NCBI GenBank assembly: GCA_008729055.1 | Contig: SDUX01000005.1 | Coordinates: 2,724,955-2,788,954 of the forward strand | Length of the DNA stretch: 64,000 nucleotides | Source of the DNA: Pyropia haitanensis | Taxonomy: Eukaryota; Rhodophyta; Bangiophyceae; Bangiales; Bangiaceae | Direction of reading: 5' to 3' | Part shown: in pieces, positions 55,271 through 64,000 of the stretch | Numbering within the stretch: the first letter of the stretch is position 1 | Layout: every line of letters begins with the position of its first letter | Translations under genes and position numbers: made by a program | Notes under the pieces: model-generated | What the model was told of the DNA's origin: nothing | The model's input: only the letters and a program-made list of their open reading frames with translations | Databases searched by the model: none

Positions 55271-57937
55271 GGGTGACTGAAACGTGGCTGTGGACGATCG
55301 CGGGGAGAGAGGGTCAATCGATGATGAAAAAGAGGGTGCAAGCAGATCGTCATCGTTGAAAATGTGCACCAAGCCCCATCGATCGGTCTACTCTTTGTGC
55401 CGCCGCAACACGAAAACGGCCAGCCACCAGATCGTTGCACGGTTCACTGCAGGGCGGGCCACGTCATGTACGTCGGGAGATGCGCCCCGCCACCAATCCA
55501 GCGAGTGAATGACGACACCGCGGTTCACGCCAGTGTTTTCGGGGGTAGTCAGGTCCCATTGATCTGCCTGCCGGGGGGGGGGGGGGTGGAGGACAGTGCG
55601 GTTGGCGGCCCGCACGCCACTGTTTCTGAGGGTGGCGGGTCGCTCCCATCATGGATCACCGCAAGTACAGTGAGCCACACAATGCCACACACGCCACAAG
55701 CGACTGACCTGTCTGCCGCGCCGGCAATCTGGAACGCGTCTACACAACAGGAATCCAATTGGTTTCAAACTTTTTAAAAGAACCCCCGGCGGGGCTCCTC
55801 TGGGAGACCCATGAAATCCACGAAGATGGCAATTTTGTCCGTTTGCTGTCCAATCCCGCGCGTTCGGCCCACTCGGGTGCCCCGTGTCACGACTTTCGAA
55901 TCGTGTCAGAACCGATCGACGGCATGATCGCTATCTCAGTCTCTTCGGAGCCCTATTCAGCGCCAGATCGAATCGAGATCGGCGAGCGCTCGATGGAGAT
56001 ATCGATGGTAACGTCGGTCGTCGGCTCGCATGCCAGCTGCTTCTCTGATCTCGATTTGAAGCTACATTCGAGGAATGGGGTTGGGTCTTTGTTCGCCCAC
56101 CGGCGAAAAATCATCCTTCCGCCTTTTCGGCTAGTCTGCGCCCCGTTCTATACAATTCTTGCAAGACCGGTTAGGGCACGCCCGAACAGAAAATGGGCAT
56201 CCAACCAGAAGCGCACACGTGTTCGCTGAAATGAATTATTTAACCGTTGGTTCCGACGTTGCTGGATGTGCTTTCAGAGTGTTTCCACCAATGCGTTACC
56301 ATCTCATGACCATTTCAGGGCCGTATGAATTTTCAAACGCCACGTGCGCGTCTGTGACTGGCTGAGAGCGGCGGCTCTCGATATTCGTTACGTAGTTGTG
56401 CAAAGACGGGGGCTACATGATTTTTACCAGTCGCCAGCCTGTCCTCTCGGTTACGGGAAAGAGTCCGGTACAAGAACGTCGATATGGCTCCGGATCGTCG
56501 TGTTTCGCTCCAGAATTGCACGAAATGGATACGGAAGCGAGAATATGCGGTAGCCCCCGTCTCGGAGCCGGGCAGCAGTCGAAACATGCCGGCGGCACTC
56601 GATTCTGGTCCGTAAATTACGTGACACGCACGACAAACCCAGTCAGTATCGGGACGTTTGGCCAATGCTTTGGAGGAATGGGGCCGCTTTCGCCGGGATT
56701 GGGCCCATTTTGTGCCACGTTGGGACTTTTTTTGCCCTATATTCCTGTGCCATATGCGACATTCATGCAGTCATAGGTGCAAGTAGGGCGAACTTCTGTG
56801 TTTTTGTTGCTGTTTCGTCGAGGTGGCCAATCACGTGGCTCCGTGTGCTGGATGGACGACAGGTGGGGAGACTGTCAATTGGTTTCTCGTCTCTCGTTGG
56901 CGTTGCGTAGGTTGCCTCTGGGTGTGTTTCTGTCGTGGCCGTCGCGAGACGCGGGGGCATGTCCTATGGTGCCGCCCCCCCCCCTGCCTCAGCGTGCTGT
57001 CAAGCGCGGATGCCCCCCGCCCAGCTTCCTCCACCGGGCCTCGCCGCCGTCCCTTGCGCCAACGCGCGCGGATCCTGGTCGCTCCGCGCATCCCGCATTC
57101 GGATCCCGCGCCCCCTCCTCCCCCCCCCCCCTTCGCCGGATACTGCGCTCGCGAACGTGGCGAACGACGTACGTCGCCTGTCAGCCGCAGTTTCGAATGG
57201 TACTGTTTTCGTGGTCCCTACGGCGCGCTTTGCGTCATTATGTTCCTCCGGCCACGTGTTCAGTGCGCGTGGCGCCGAAGGGATGGCGTCGGCGAAGCCG
57301 CCGCCGACAGGGCACGGTAGGGGGCACTCCGTGCCGGACTGTCCGCACAGGCGCATGCCGGGGGTGGTCGTTGGACTCGCCCGCAGGAGGAGGTGCGGCC
57401 CCCTCCGCCCTTTTCTTCGATTGGGAGGCCGGTTTGAGCGTGTCAGTTGGTTTCTGACACGCCCGTCCTCCTTTGGCTGGCGCCCCCTCCCGCGGCGAGC
57501 GACCTCGCCATGCTACGTATACCGAGTTCACCACCCGCGTCCCACGCGGGGCCACAGCGCTCCCCCGCGCCAGCCCACAGCCCCTCCTCTCCTCCCCACG
57601 CGTGGGGTCGCGACGGGCGCAGTCATGCGGCGCGCCAATCGCGTGCGAGGCGCACAGCTTCGAAGAGGAGGGGGGGCAGATTGATTTTGGCGTCGGCCTG
57701 TGCGCCAGATGCAGTCGGGGTGTCCCTCCTTCTATGTGCCCCCCATACTGTCGTCCGCTGTCGCGAGCCGCACGACCGTCGCACACCAGCCAATCGGTGC
57801 TTTGCGCTTGGGGGCCACTCATCGTGCGGGCCCCGTGCGATTTGCATTTGACATCCGACACCACACTCCACCACACACTCGGCTGTGCCACCCCCTTTTG
57901 TGGCCCCACCAGGCGGGCACGCGGACGCCATGCACGA
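55271..57937. other. no gene called
   Basis: 55271-56930 is less GC-rich and has no convincing frame. 56930-57937 is GC-rich with long but compositional frames. A poly-G run lies at 55577-55590. Confidence 0.35.
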
Positions 57938-58230
57938 GGAGCGGGTGCGCGTCGCCGTCTGTGCCCCTCCCCGCGTCGCGACCTGCGCCGCATTGGTCGC
58001 CGGCACGCTCGTCCACCCCTGCCTCCACCCTCAATTGTGCGGCCACACCAGTCGGCCGCACGGGCGCCCCGCTCGAGGAGGGGTTGCGCGTCGCCATCTG
58101 TGCCCCTCCTTGCATCGCGACCGGCGCCGCGTTGATCGTCCGCCTGCTCGTGCCCCCCCCCCCCAACTCTATTGTGCAGCGGCAGCAGTCGGCCGCACGG
58201 TCCCCCCGCGCGAGGAGGGGGCGTTTGCCA
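57938..58230. repeat. tandem repeat of about 138 bp, two copies plus a start
   Basis: Two units begin at gaggagcgggtgcgcgtcgc and gaggaggggttgcgcgtcgc. Both continue with (g/a)tctgtgcccctcc and a agtcggccgcacgg block, and a third start follows at about 58213. The motif ggccgcacgg recurs many times up to 58900. Confidence 0.75.
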
Positions 58231-59163
58231 CTTTGGGGCCCCGCCCGTGTGACCCAATAAGGTCCGGCGGAGCGACTGTGGCCGTCGATGGCCAGGCCCC
58301 CCCCCCTCCACTACGGGGAGGGGCCGCCGGCGAGGCAGGGGTCACCGCACCGCCTTGGTCTCCCCGGCACCCTCGATCCGGCCGCTTCGCCGTACGGGCG
58401 AGTGACGGCCGCACCACCCCGCCGTCGTGCGGGTCTTTGGTGGCACACCGGCCGCGTTGCGGCCACTCCCGTGCGTCCCTCGTGGCCGCACGGCGGCCGC
58501 GGTTCGTCGCCGCCCCCCCTCTTCCGGAGGGGCGTGTGCACTGTTCGCGGCCGTGCCGGGGAGGGGCCGTCTTCCCTCGCATCGTCTCCGTGGCCGCACG
58601 GTTTTCGCGCCTGGTGTCTCTTTTTTCGGGGCGGCCCTACTGTCGACGCGGCTGGGGGCCATCCCCCCTGGCATCGGCCGCACGGGTGGAGGCGGCTCTC
58701 CCCTGGATTCTGGGCGGCCGCACGGCTAGTGCCGCTGTCGTCCAGACCGCGAGTCTACGTGCGGCCGCCCAGAACGGGTCGCGCTCTGTATGGTCGCGCG
58801 CGCCGCTGTAGAGTACGTGCTGTTGGTGGCTGTTTCGGGCGACACTTGGCTGATTTCTTCCCGCTGTGTGGCCGCGCGCAACATGCGCAGGCGGCCGCAT
58901 CTCGGGCTCTCGTGCTGTGGCGAGAGGTAGGGGGGGATTGCTCCCCACAGCAGTGCCGGATCGTTCTTTTTGGGCGAGCGCATCCATCGCGCACCCGGGA
59001 CGTCGAGCGGCTATGACCGGCGGCCGCGACGCCGGCCGACTTCAGCCGTCAGACCCAACTCTCGCCGGCGGATATCGGCGGCCAGGCCGGCACGAGCCCC
59101 TGTCCCCCTCGCTGTCGGACCGCGAGACGCATCCTGTGCTGCCTTTGTCTCCTGCTGGTCACA

Positions 59164-60704
59164 ATGACGGCGAGCGACGGTGGGGACCAAGGACGCAGTG
59201 GGCCGTCCAAGGACGGACCTGGCAGGGGCCTGCCACCGGGAGGTGGGCCCCCGCCGCGGCAGATAAGCAAGGACCAGCATCGCCGTGGCTGCCGAGCCCT
59301 CTGCGCCCGTTGTCACCGGGCGCAGGTGACGGGCCCGGAGTACCCGCTCTGTCAGTGGAGGTGCGGGTGCCCGTGGGCCGCTCGACCGCCCGCGGGCAAG
59401 GCACCAAACCGCTGGTGGGGTCAGTCTGCGGAGCTGTCGCGCACACAGGTGCGCCGAGGCTTCCGGCGCCTGTGCTGGCAGTGTCGCCTGGCAGAGCACG
59501 CGGGGCATCGCCAAGGACTGTGCCACTGGACCTGTCGTTGCCCCTGGGCGGCTCGCCCACCGAGGCAGGACCTGGCGGGCATCACGAGGCCGCAGGACGG
59601 CGGCCTTTGTGGACGAGAACTGTGGGGCAGCAACCAGGGCGGACCAAGCGGGTGGGGCAACCAGCAGCAGGAGCGGCGGCCAAGGCCGCGCCGTCAATCG
59701 CCGCCGCCACTGTGCGGCGGCCAAGCGGGGCCGAGCGGGTGGGGCAACCAGCAGCTGCAGCGGCCGCCGAGCCCTCGCGGGCAGGCGTGGTGGCCGTCGG
59801 GTGGCGGCCAACCGGGGCCGAGCAAGTGGGGCAACCAGCAGGAGGAGCCGGCGCGCAGCCAGCGCCGTCAGACGCCGCCGCACGTGGGCGGCGGCCAAGC
59901 GGGGCCGAGCGGGTGGGGCAACCAGCGGGAGCTGCGGACGCCAAGCCCTCGCCGTCGAACGCCGCCGCCGCTGGGCGGCGGCCAGGCCGGGCCGAGCACG
60001 TGGGGCAACCAGGAGTGGCAGCGGCCGCCGAGCCCTCGCGGGCCGGCTTGGCGGCCGTCGGGTGGCGGCCAAGCAGGGCCGAGCGGGTGGGGCAACCCGG
60101 AGCGGGAGGAGCCGCAGAGCCCTCGCCGTCAAGTGCCGGCGCCGCTGGGCGGCGGCCGAGCGGGGCCGAGTTGGTGGGGCAACCAGCCGCTGCAGCGGCC
60201 GCCGAGCCCTCGCGGGCAGGCGTGGTGGCCGTCGGTAGGCAGCCAACCGGGACCGCGCGGGTGGGGAAACCAGCAGGAGGAGCCGGCGCGCAGCCAGCGC
60301 CGTCAGACGCCGCCGCACGTGGGCGGCGGCCAAGCGGGGCCGAGTAGGTGGGGTCACCAGTCGCTGCAGCGGCCGCGGAGCCCTCGCGGGCCGGCTTGGC
60401 GGCCGTCGGGTGGCGGCCAGGCGGGACCGAGCGGGTGGGCAGACCAGCAGCAGCAGCGGGCGCGCAGCCCACGCCGTCAATCACCGCCGCCGCTGGGTGG
60501 CGGCCAAGCGGGGCCGAGCGGGTGGGGCAACCAGCAGCTGCAGCGGCCGCCGAGCCCTCGCGGGCAGGCGTGGTGGCCGTCGGGTGGCGGCCAACCGGGA
60601 CCGAGCGGGTGGGGCAACCAGCAGGAGGAGCCGGCGCGCAACCCGCGCCGTCAGACGCCGCCGCGAGTGGGCGGCGGCCAAGCGGGGCCGAGCGGGTGGG
60701 GCAA
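59164..60704 (+). CDS. protein with two cysteine modules and thirteen WG-type repeats, 3' end cut
   Basis: I do not recognise the family. From ATG 59164 (MTASDGGDQGRSGPSKDGPG) there are two cysteine modules with identical spacing, C-x2-C-x12-C-x3-C-x-C, each ending CPWAARPP (about residues 43-76 and 96-129). They are probably zinc-binding. In this frame the two CPWAARPP blocks differ at five third-codon positions and at no first or second position, which supports the frame. Then come about thirteen units of 29-30 residues built on GPSGWGNQQ, alternating PPSPRGQAWWPSGGGQ with SPRRQTPPPLGGGQ. WG-rich repeats of this kind can bind Argonaute proteins in other eukaryotes, but that role is only a guess here. 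The last unit breaks at 60704, where an LTR-like repeat begins. Confidence 0.6.
59640..60704 (+). repeat. 87-90-bp coding minisatellite
   Basis: About thirteen units contain ggggccgagcgggtggggca and caacc, alternating two unit types. The period is a multiple of 3, so all frames stay open, and the frame choice rests on the upstream cysteine modules. Confidence 0.85.
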
Positions 60705-61570
60705 TGTAAGGATATGCCCCTTAAATCCCCAAGACTGGAGCCTAGGGGATAAGGACTGGGGCCTCTCCTTCCCTGTCCTTCTCAGCCAACTCCTTCCAAG
60801 ACGCATCAACTCCAAAGTAATCTGGGGCATGCCGCGGTGTCCGTCCGATAATCTACTACTAACGGACGGTCAGCACGGGAGCCGCGGATTGGCTAACCGA
60901 CACTACCCTGACTCATCTGCCGACGGGTACAGTCTCCAACGGATCAACGGACTAACGGACCAAAGGACGAGCCACATCTCTGACGCGTCAGCAAGCCGGA
61001 ACAATCTCCCCGTGGACCAATGGGAGCGACAAGACTTGCTGACCCACGGGAGATATTCGACCCGAAGACTGGCGTCTGCTTACACGCCTCTGAGGCTTTT
61101 CGGGTCGAATGGCGCGTGGGGCCAGCCGCGCGGCGCTACGAGCGCCGCACACCGTCCCCCCCCCGTTTGGGGCTTTCTGGTGGGGCGCCTTGGGGCGCAC
61201 ACGCCCACCCTTGCTTTGTTCTGAGAGCCCATGCTTTGTTTTGAGAGCTTTGGTGCCGTCCACCGGCACGACGGGCAATCGCATGCTTTGGGGCACCCTG
61301 GGTGCCCCCCTGGGGGTATATAATGCGTGAGTGTGGGCGCCACCGGGAGAGACCTCGGGGGAACAACCACAGACAGAGACACAAAGACCTCCTTTACCGT
61401 CGGCCCCCTCGACCCTCACCGACGTCACGCCCATCCTCTTCCCCACCCCCATCACCGTCATCCCACCCGTCACCTTCCCCGCGCCCGGCATCCTCATTGG
61501 TGCACGGGTTGCTGACACCGGCGCCAGTACGTTGAGGGCTGCCCGTGTGTGGGTGGTGCCTCACATGTGG
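60705..61570 (+). mobile_element. LTR-like dispersed repeat, copy 2, possible 5' LTR of the gypsy element
   Basis: It starts TGTAAGGATATGCCCC exactly where the WG repeat breaks. It matches 51925-52781 in reverse and contains a TATA box, followed by a transcript-like leader. It lies upstream of, and in the same direction as, the gag gene at 62805. The right end is uncertain, and no second copy downstream falls in the window, so the LTR assignment is inferred. Confidence 0.6.
61317..61323 (+). promoter_or_regulatory. TATA box in the LTR-like repeat
   Basis: TATATAA in gggggtatataatgcgtg. The copy at 51925-52781 has lost it. Confidence 0.6.
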
Positions 61571-61642
61571 TAGCTTCAGATAGTTTGACTTTCTCTTGGC
61601 GGTGACGTTGCGATTCCGTCCTGGATTTGGCCCTCCCTGTGT

Positions 61643-62440
61643 TTGTGCACTCGTGCTGCCCCCTGTGTTCGGCGTGCCTCGGGCATTGTAATACGAACGC
61701 AGCGGGTTCCACGAATCACACCGAAAGAACACTGCCCTGACACTGCCCTGGTGGCCCCTGTCACGGTTTTTTTCTTTTGGTCGACTGATTGTCGAAACCC
61801 AGTGAGTGCCAAATCAGGTTCGGAATTTTCTTCCTCGGCGTTGGCGGACGCCCCGACTTCCTCGGCGGCGACGGCGCGCCCCCCGACGGCGCGCGGCACC
61901 CCGGCGGCGCGCGGCACCGCGGCGGCGCGCGACACCGCGGCGGCACGTGGCACCCCGGCGGGCGCATCCACGTCACCCTCTGTGGCGGCGACGGCCGCAT
62001 CGGCGGCGCCAGCCGCATCCAAGCCCCCCCTCTCGCGCAAGGGTAAGGGCCCGGCCACGTCAGGACCGGCGGTCCCAGCCAACCGGCGCCTGCTGCTGCC
62101 CGCGCAGGATCCGGCCCGGCGCTACATCGCGCCGCCGGCCCCACGAATCGGCCACATCCGACCGACGACCGCGCGCGCAGCAGAGCAGCGAGAGCAGCGC
62201 CGGATCGCCAAGACCATCCCCAAGGGCAAATACGTTTGCAAGCCGTGCGGTGTGCGTTGCAACAGCCTGACAGTGCTGCGCGACCATCGCTGGTCGCGGC
62301 GCCACCGCAATACGGTCAACCGTCCAGCGACCCGCCCTCGTTGCGACGTGTGCGATCGCGAATTTGAGACGGTCGAGCACTTCGAACGCCACCAGCGTGG
62401 CAAGGATCACCACCGCACGCTGGCGCGCCGCACCGACTGA
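61643..62440 (+). CDS. protein with two U1-type C2H2 zinc fingers
   Basis: The frame is open from 61643; the true start is unclear and may follow an intron. An Ala/Thr/Arg-rich tract with TARGTPAARGTAAARDTAAA precedes a basic linker and KTIPKGKYVCKPCGVRCNSL. The two fingers have the same spacing, C-x2-C-x12-H-x5-H: CKPC...HRWSRRH and CDVC...HQRGKDH (about 62239-62420). This long H-H spacing is the U1/matrin class, which often binds RNA. It lies between an LTR-like promoter and gag, on the same strand. It could be an extra 5' ORF of the retrotransposon or a separate host gene. Confidence 0.5.
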   Translation: MCTRAAPCVRRASGIVIRTQRVPRITPKEHCPDTALVAPVTVFFFWSTDCRNPVSAKSGSEFSSSALADAPTSSAATARPPTARGTPAARGTAAARDTAAARGTPAGASTSPSVAATAASAAPAASKPPLSRKGKGPATSGPAVPANRRLLLPAQDPARRYIAPPAPRIGHIRPTTARAAEQREQRRIAKTIPKGKYVCKPCGVRCNSLTVLRDHRWSRRHRNTVNRPATRPRCDVCDREFETVEHFERHQRGKDHHRTLARRTD

Positions 62441-62804
62441 CACCTCGCAACACCCCCCAGGATCTGTGCAAGAGACGCGATTTTCCCCCTTTGATCCCCC
62501 CGCGTGGAAATCCGGCACGACCCGACTCGGGCCCGTGCGCGGCGGCCGGCGGGAAAATCCGATTGCGTGATTTGAGTCTTCGAATTCTGCTTCATTGCAT
62601 CGCTTGTGACCCATCAAATAGTGTTGTCCATCTTTGGAAACGTGGTAGCCACGACGGCCACGCTTGTCCAGAGCTAGTGCAGCACTATTTTGCTTGGTCA
62701 AATTAACTTGCACATCTTGTAAGACTTGCCCCGTGCTCTGCCGGAGTAAGTCAAACCGGATCTGTTGGGTTAATTTGATTGTTGCGGACCTCACCCAGGA
62801 CGCA
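62441..62804. other. leader before gag, no gene seen
   Basis: AT-richer DNA between the zinc-finger ORF and gag. A primer-binding site was looked for but not recognised. Confidence 0.35.
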
Positions 62805-63683
62805 ATGGACCCCCCGAATCCTGCGACTGTAAGCCCGATTAATCCGGGAACGGCCTCAACCGCACCCTCCGCGGAGTCATGGAATCAACTTACAGCGTTC
62901 GTCTCGCAGATGAGCGCCGAGCTCGAGGCTCATAAGGTTGAATTGGCGGACGCCAAGAAACAGCTGTCCGACGCCAAGGCTAAGGCCTCGAGTGGAGGCG
63001 CGACGACTGCGAGGCCGAATAAGCCCGCGCTGTTCTCTGGCAAGCCCGGGACAATTGAAGCATGGTGCTCGCACATGGACTCATATGTGCGACTGACTGA
63101 CCCTGACGAAGCGTGTCGGATCGCCTGCACCTACCTGGACGGTGAAGCGTTCACCTGGTGGCATACCTACAGTCGGACGACGGCGGTCCCCGACTGGGCT
63201 ATCTTTCGGGCTGCGCTCATCCGTCGCTTCAGCCCTCTGAACAAGACGCAGGCGGCGCGGGACAAGCTGCACTCATGGCGCCAAATCAAGGACGTCGGGA
63301 CGTTCAACAGGACTTTCCTGAGCGTCCTCTTGGACATCCCGGACATCACCGAAGCGGAAAAGATCGACCGCTATAGCCGAGGCCTGAAGCGCGACATCTG
63401 GCAGGCACTGTGCCTCAAGACGTACACCGATCTTGAATCACTGATGACGGACGCCCTGCGCGTGGAAGCGGCCAAGGCTGGAGTGTCCCGTATCACCAGC
63501 AATGTTAACAGCACTTCTGGCAAGCCACCGACGATGGGCGTTGTCCCGATGGACATTTCCAGCATCAAGATCGAAAAGCTGACGCCAGACGAACGCCAGC
63601 GCTGCATGCGCGAGGGTCTCTGCCTTCGCTGTCGCGAGAAAGGACACATGGCTAAGGACTGCCCAAAAGGCCAGCGGAACTGA
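62805..63683 (+). CDS. Ty3/gypsy Gag with CCHC zinc knuckle
   Basis: 292 residues from ATG 62805 (MDPPNPATVSPINPGTASTA). A coiled-coil-like stretch (LEAHKVELADAKKQLSDAKA) precedes the retrotransposon Gag core: PALFSGKPGTIEAWCSHMDS, YLDGEAFTWWHTYSRTTAVP, ALIRRFSPLN and DVGTFNRTFLSVLLDIPDIT. The nucleocapsid knuckle CLRCREKGHMAKDCP is at the C-terminus, and the stop is at 63681-63683. The frame is intact. Pol overlaps it in the -1 frame, so Gag-Pol would be made by frameshifting. It differs from the gag of the 17-23 kb element in sequence and frame organisation. Confidence 0.9.
   Translation: MDPPNPATVSPINPGTASTAPSAESWNQLTAFVSQMSAELEAHKVELADAKKQLSDAKAKASSGGATTARPNKPALFSGKPGTIEAWCSHMDSYVRLTDPDEACRIACTYLDGEAFTWWHTYSRTTAVPDWAIFRAALIRRFSPLNKTQAARDKLHSWRQIKDVGTFNRTFLSVLLDIPDITEAEKIDRYSRGLKRDIWQALCLKTYTDLESLMTDALRVEAAKAGVSRITSNVNSTSGKPPTMGVVPMDISSIKIEKLTPDERQRCMREGLCLRCREKGHMAKDCPKGQRN
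63662..63668 (+). promoter_or_regulatory. candidate -1 ribosomal frameshift heptamer
   Basis: C CCA AAA in the gag frame is an X XXY YYZ slippery heptamer, 12 nt upstream of the gag stop, directly after the knuckle codons. Reading from the slip continues in the open pol frame. Confidence 0.7.
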
Positions 63684-64000
63684 AGCAGCAACAATCCTCA
63701 ACATCTGTGAAAGACGCTCCTTCGGTTCCTGAAAATATGTCGTCACCATTTGAAGGCCCGCGACTCGGGCTTCTGCTTTCTACTGCTTCTGTCAATGGAA
63801 AAGCTGTTAAGGTGCTGTTCGACGACGGATCTCCCATCAACGTCGTCTCAAGGCGCCTCGTTACCTCCTTGCATGTGAAAACGAAAGGAACGGACTTCGC
63901 GGCAAGCATGCCCGATGGCCGCTCCCGTGTCCTCGCTGAAACCGTTGACCCTCTTGAGATTCACATCGGACCGTACCAAGAGCGACTTCGGTTTGCTGTT
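63668..64000 (+). CDS. gypsy pol, protease region (cut by window end)
   Basis: In the -1 frame relative to gag, it is open to the window end. After a polar linker (LKQQQSSTSVKDAPSVPENM) comes a retropepsin-like segment: SVNGKAVKVLFDDGSPINVV, with the FDDGS in place of the usual D(T/S)G, and FAASMPDGRSRVLAETVD. There is no start codon of its own at the expected place, so expression by frameshift from gag is likely. RT and integrase should lie beyond 64000. Confidence 0.75.

Noticed and set aside
58866..60480. Long ORFs in the other frames and on the minus strand across the WG-repeat gene
   Set aside because: The repeat period is a multiple of 3, so all frames stay open. Only the 59164 frame has the conserved cysteine spacing and third-position differences.
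1..64000. tRNA or rRNA genes
   Set aside because: I saw no convincing cloverleaf core or rRNA block by eye; a tRNAscan-type search was not possible.

Overview
This window looks like nuclear DNA of a red alga, most likely a bangiophyte of the Porphyra/Pyropia type. The reasons are a red-algal Lhcr antenna gene with two spliceosomal introns (39759-40926), very GC-rich sequence with long CCG, poly-G and poly-C tracts, and a very high load of eukaryotic transposable elements. The genus is an inference; nothing here is bacterial in organisation.

Host-like genes are few. They are the Lhcr gene; a large minus-strand gene at 42418-44601 for a membrane-anchored SMP / EF-hand / C2 lipid-transfer protein (extended-synaptotagmin-like); and probably a gene at 59164-60704 for a protein with two duplicated cysteine modules followed by thirteen WG-type repeats, cut at its 3' end by an LTR-like repeat. 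The rest is mobile DNA or its debris.

Layout. 0-2.9 kb: a hypothetical Ala-rich ORF and dispersed repeats. 2.9-6.3 kb: a PIF/Harbinger-type element with a transposase (+) converging on an accessory ORF (-), both followed by the same hairpin-bearing sequence. 6.3-7.7 kb: a pogo-like transposase. 9.5-10.5 kb: one member of an unrecognised protein family. 11.3-13.4 kb: a CACTA (tnp2) transposase pseudogene, cut by an LTR (13393-13913) that abuts a satellite of about 47 copies of 71 bp (13914-17244). The satellite in turn cuts the integrase of a minus-strand Ty3/gypsy element (17.2-23.0 kb). 25.5-29.7 kb: a PiggyBac element with terminal inverted repeats. 31.5-37.3 kb: a second CACTA element broken by a 5'-truncated non-LTR retrotransposon, which is itself broken by a solo LTR with a 5-bp target duplication. 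39.7-45 kb: the two host genes in CCG-rich DNA. 46-55 kb: three more Harbinger-type loci, each with transposase and accessory ORF convergent, plus a second solo LTR. 57-60.7 kb: GC-rich repeats and the WG-repeat protein. 60.7-64 kb: an LTR-like repeat with a TATA box, a two-zinc-finger ORF, and gag plus the start of pol of a second gypsy element. There pol lies in the -1 frame behind a textbook slippery heptamer.

The elements do not form one pathway. They record successive insertions: CACTA first, then the non-LTR element, then the LTR. Many transposase frames are disrupted by in-frame stop codons with few or no frameshifts. All calls come from reading the sequence by eye; no database search was run.
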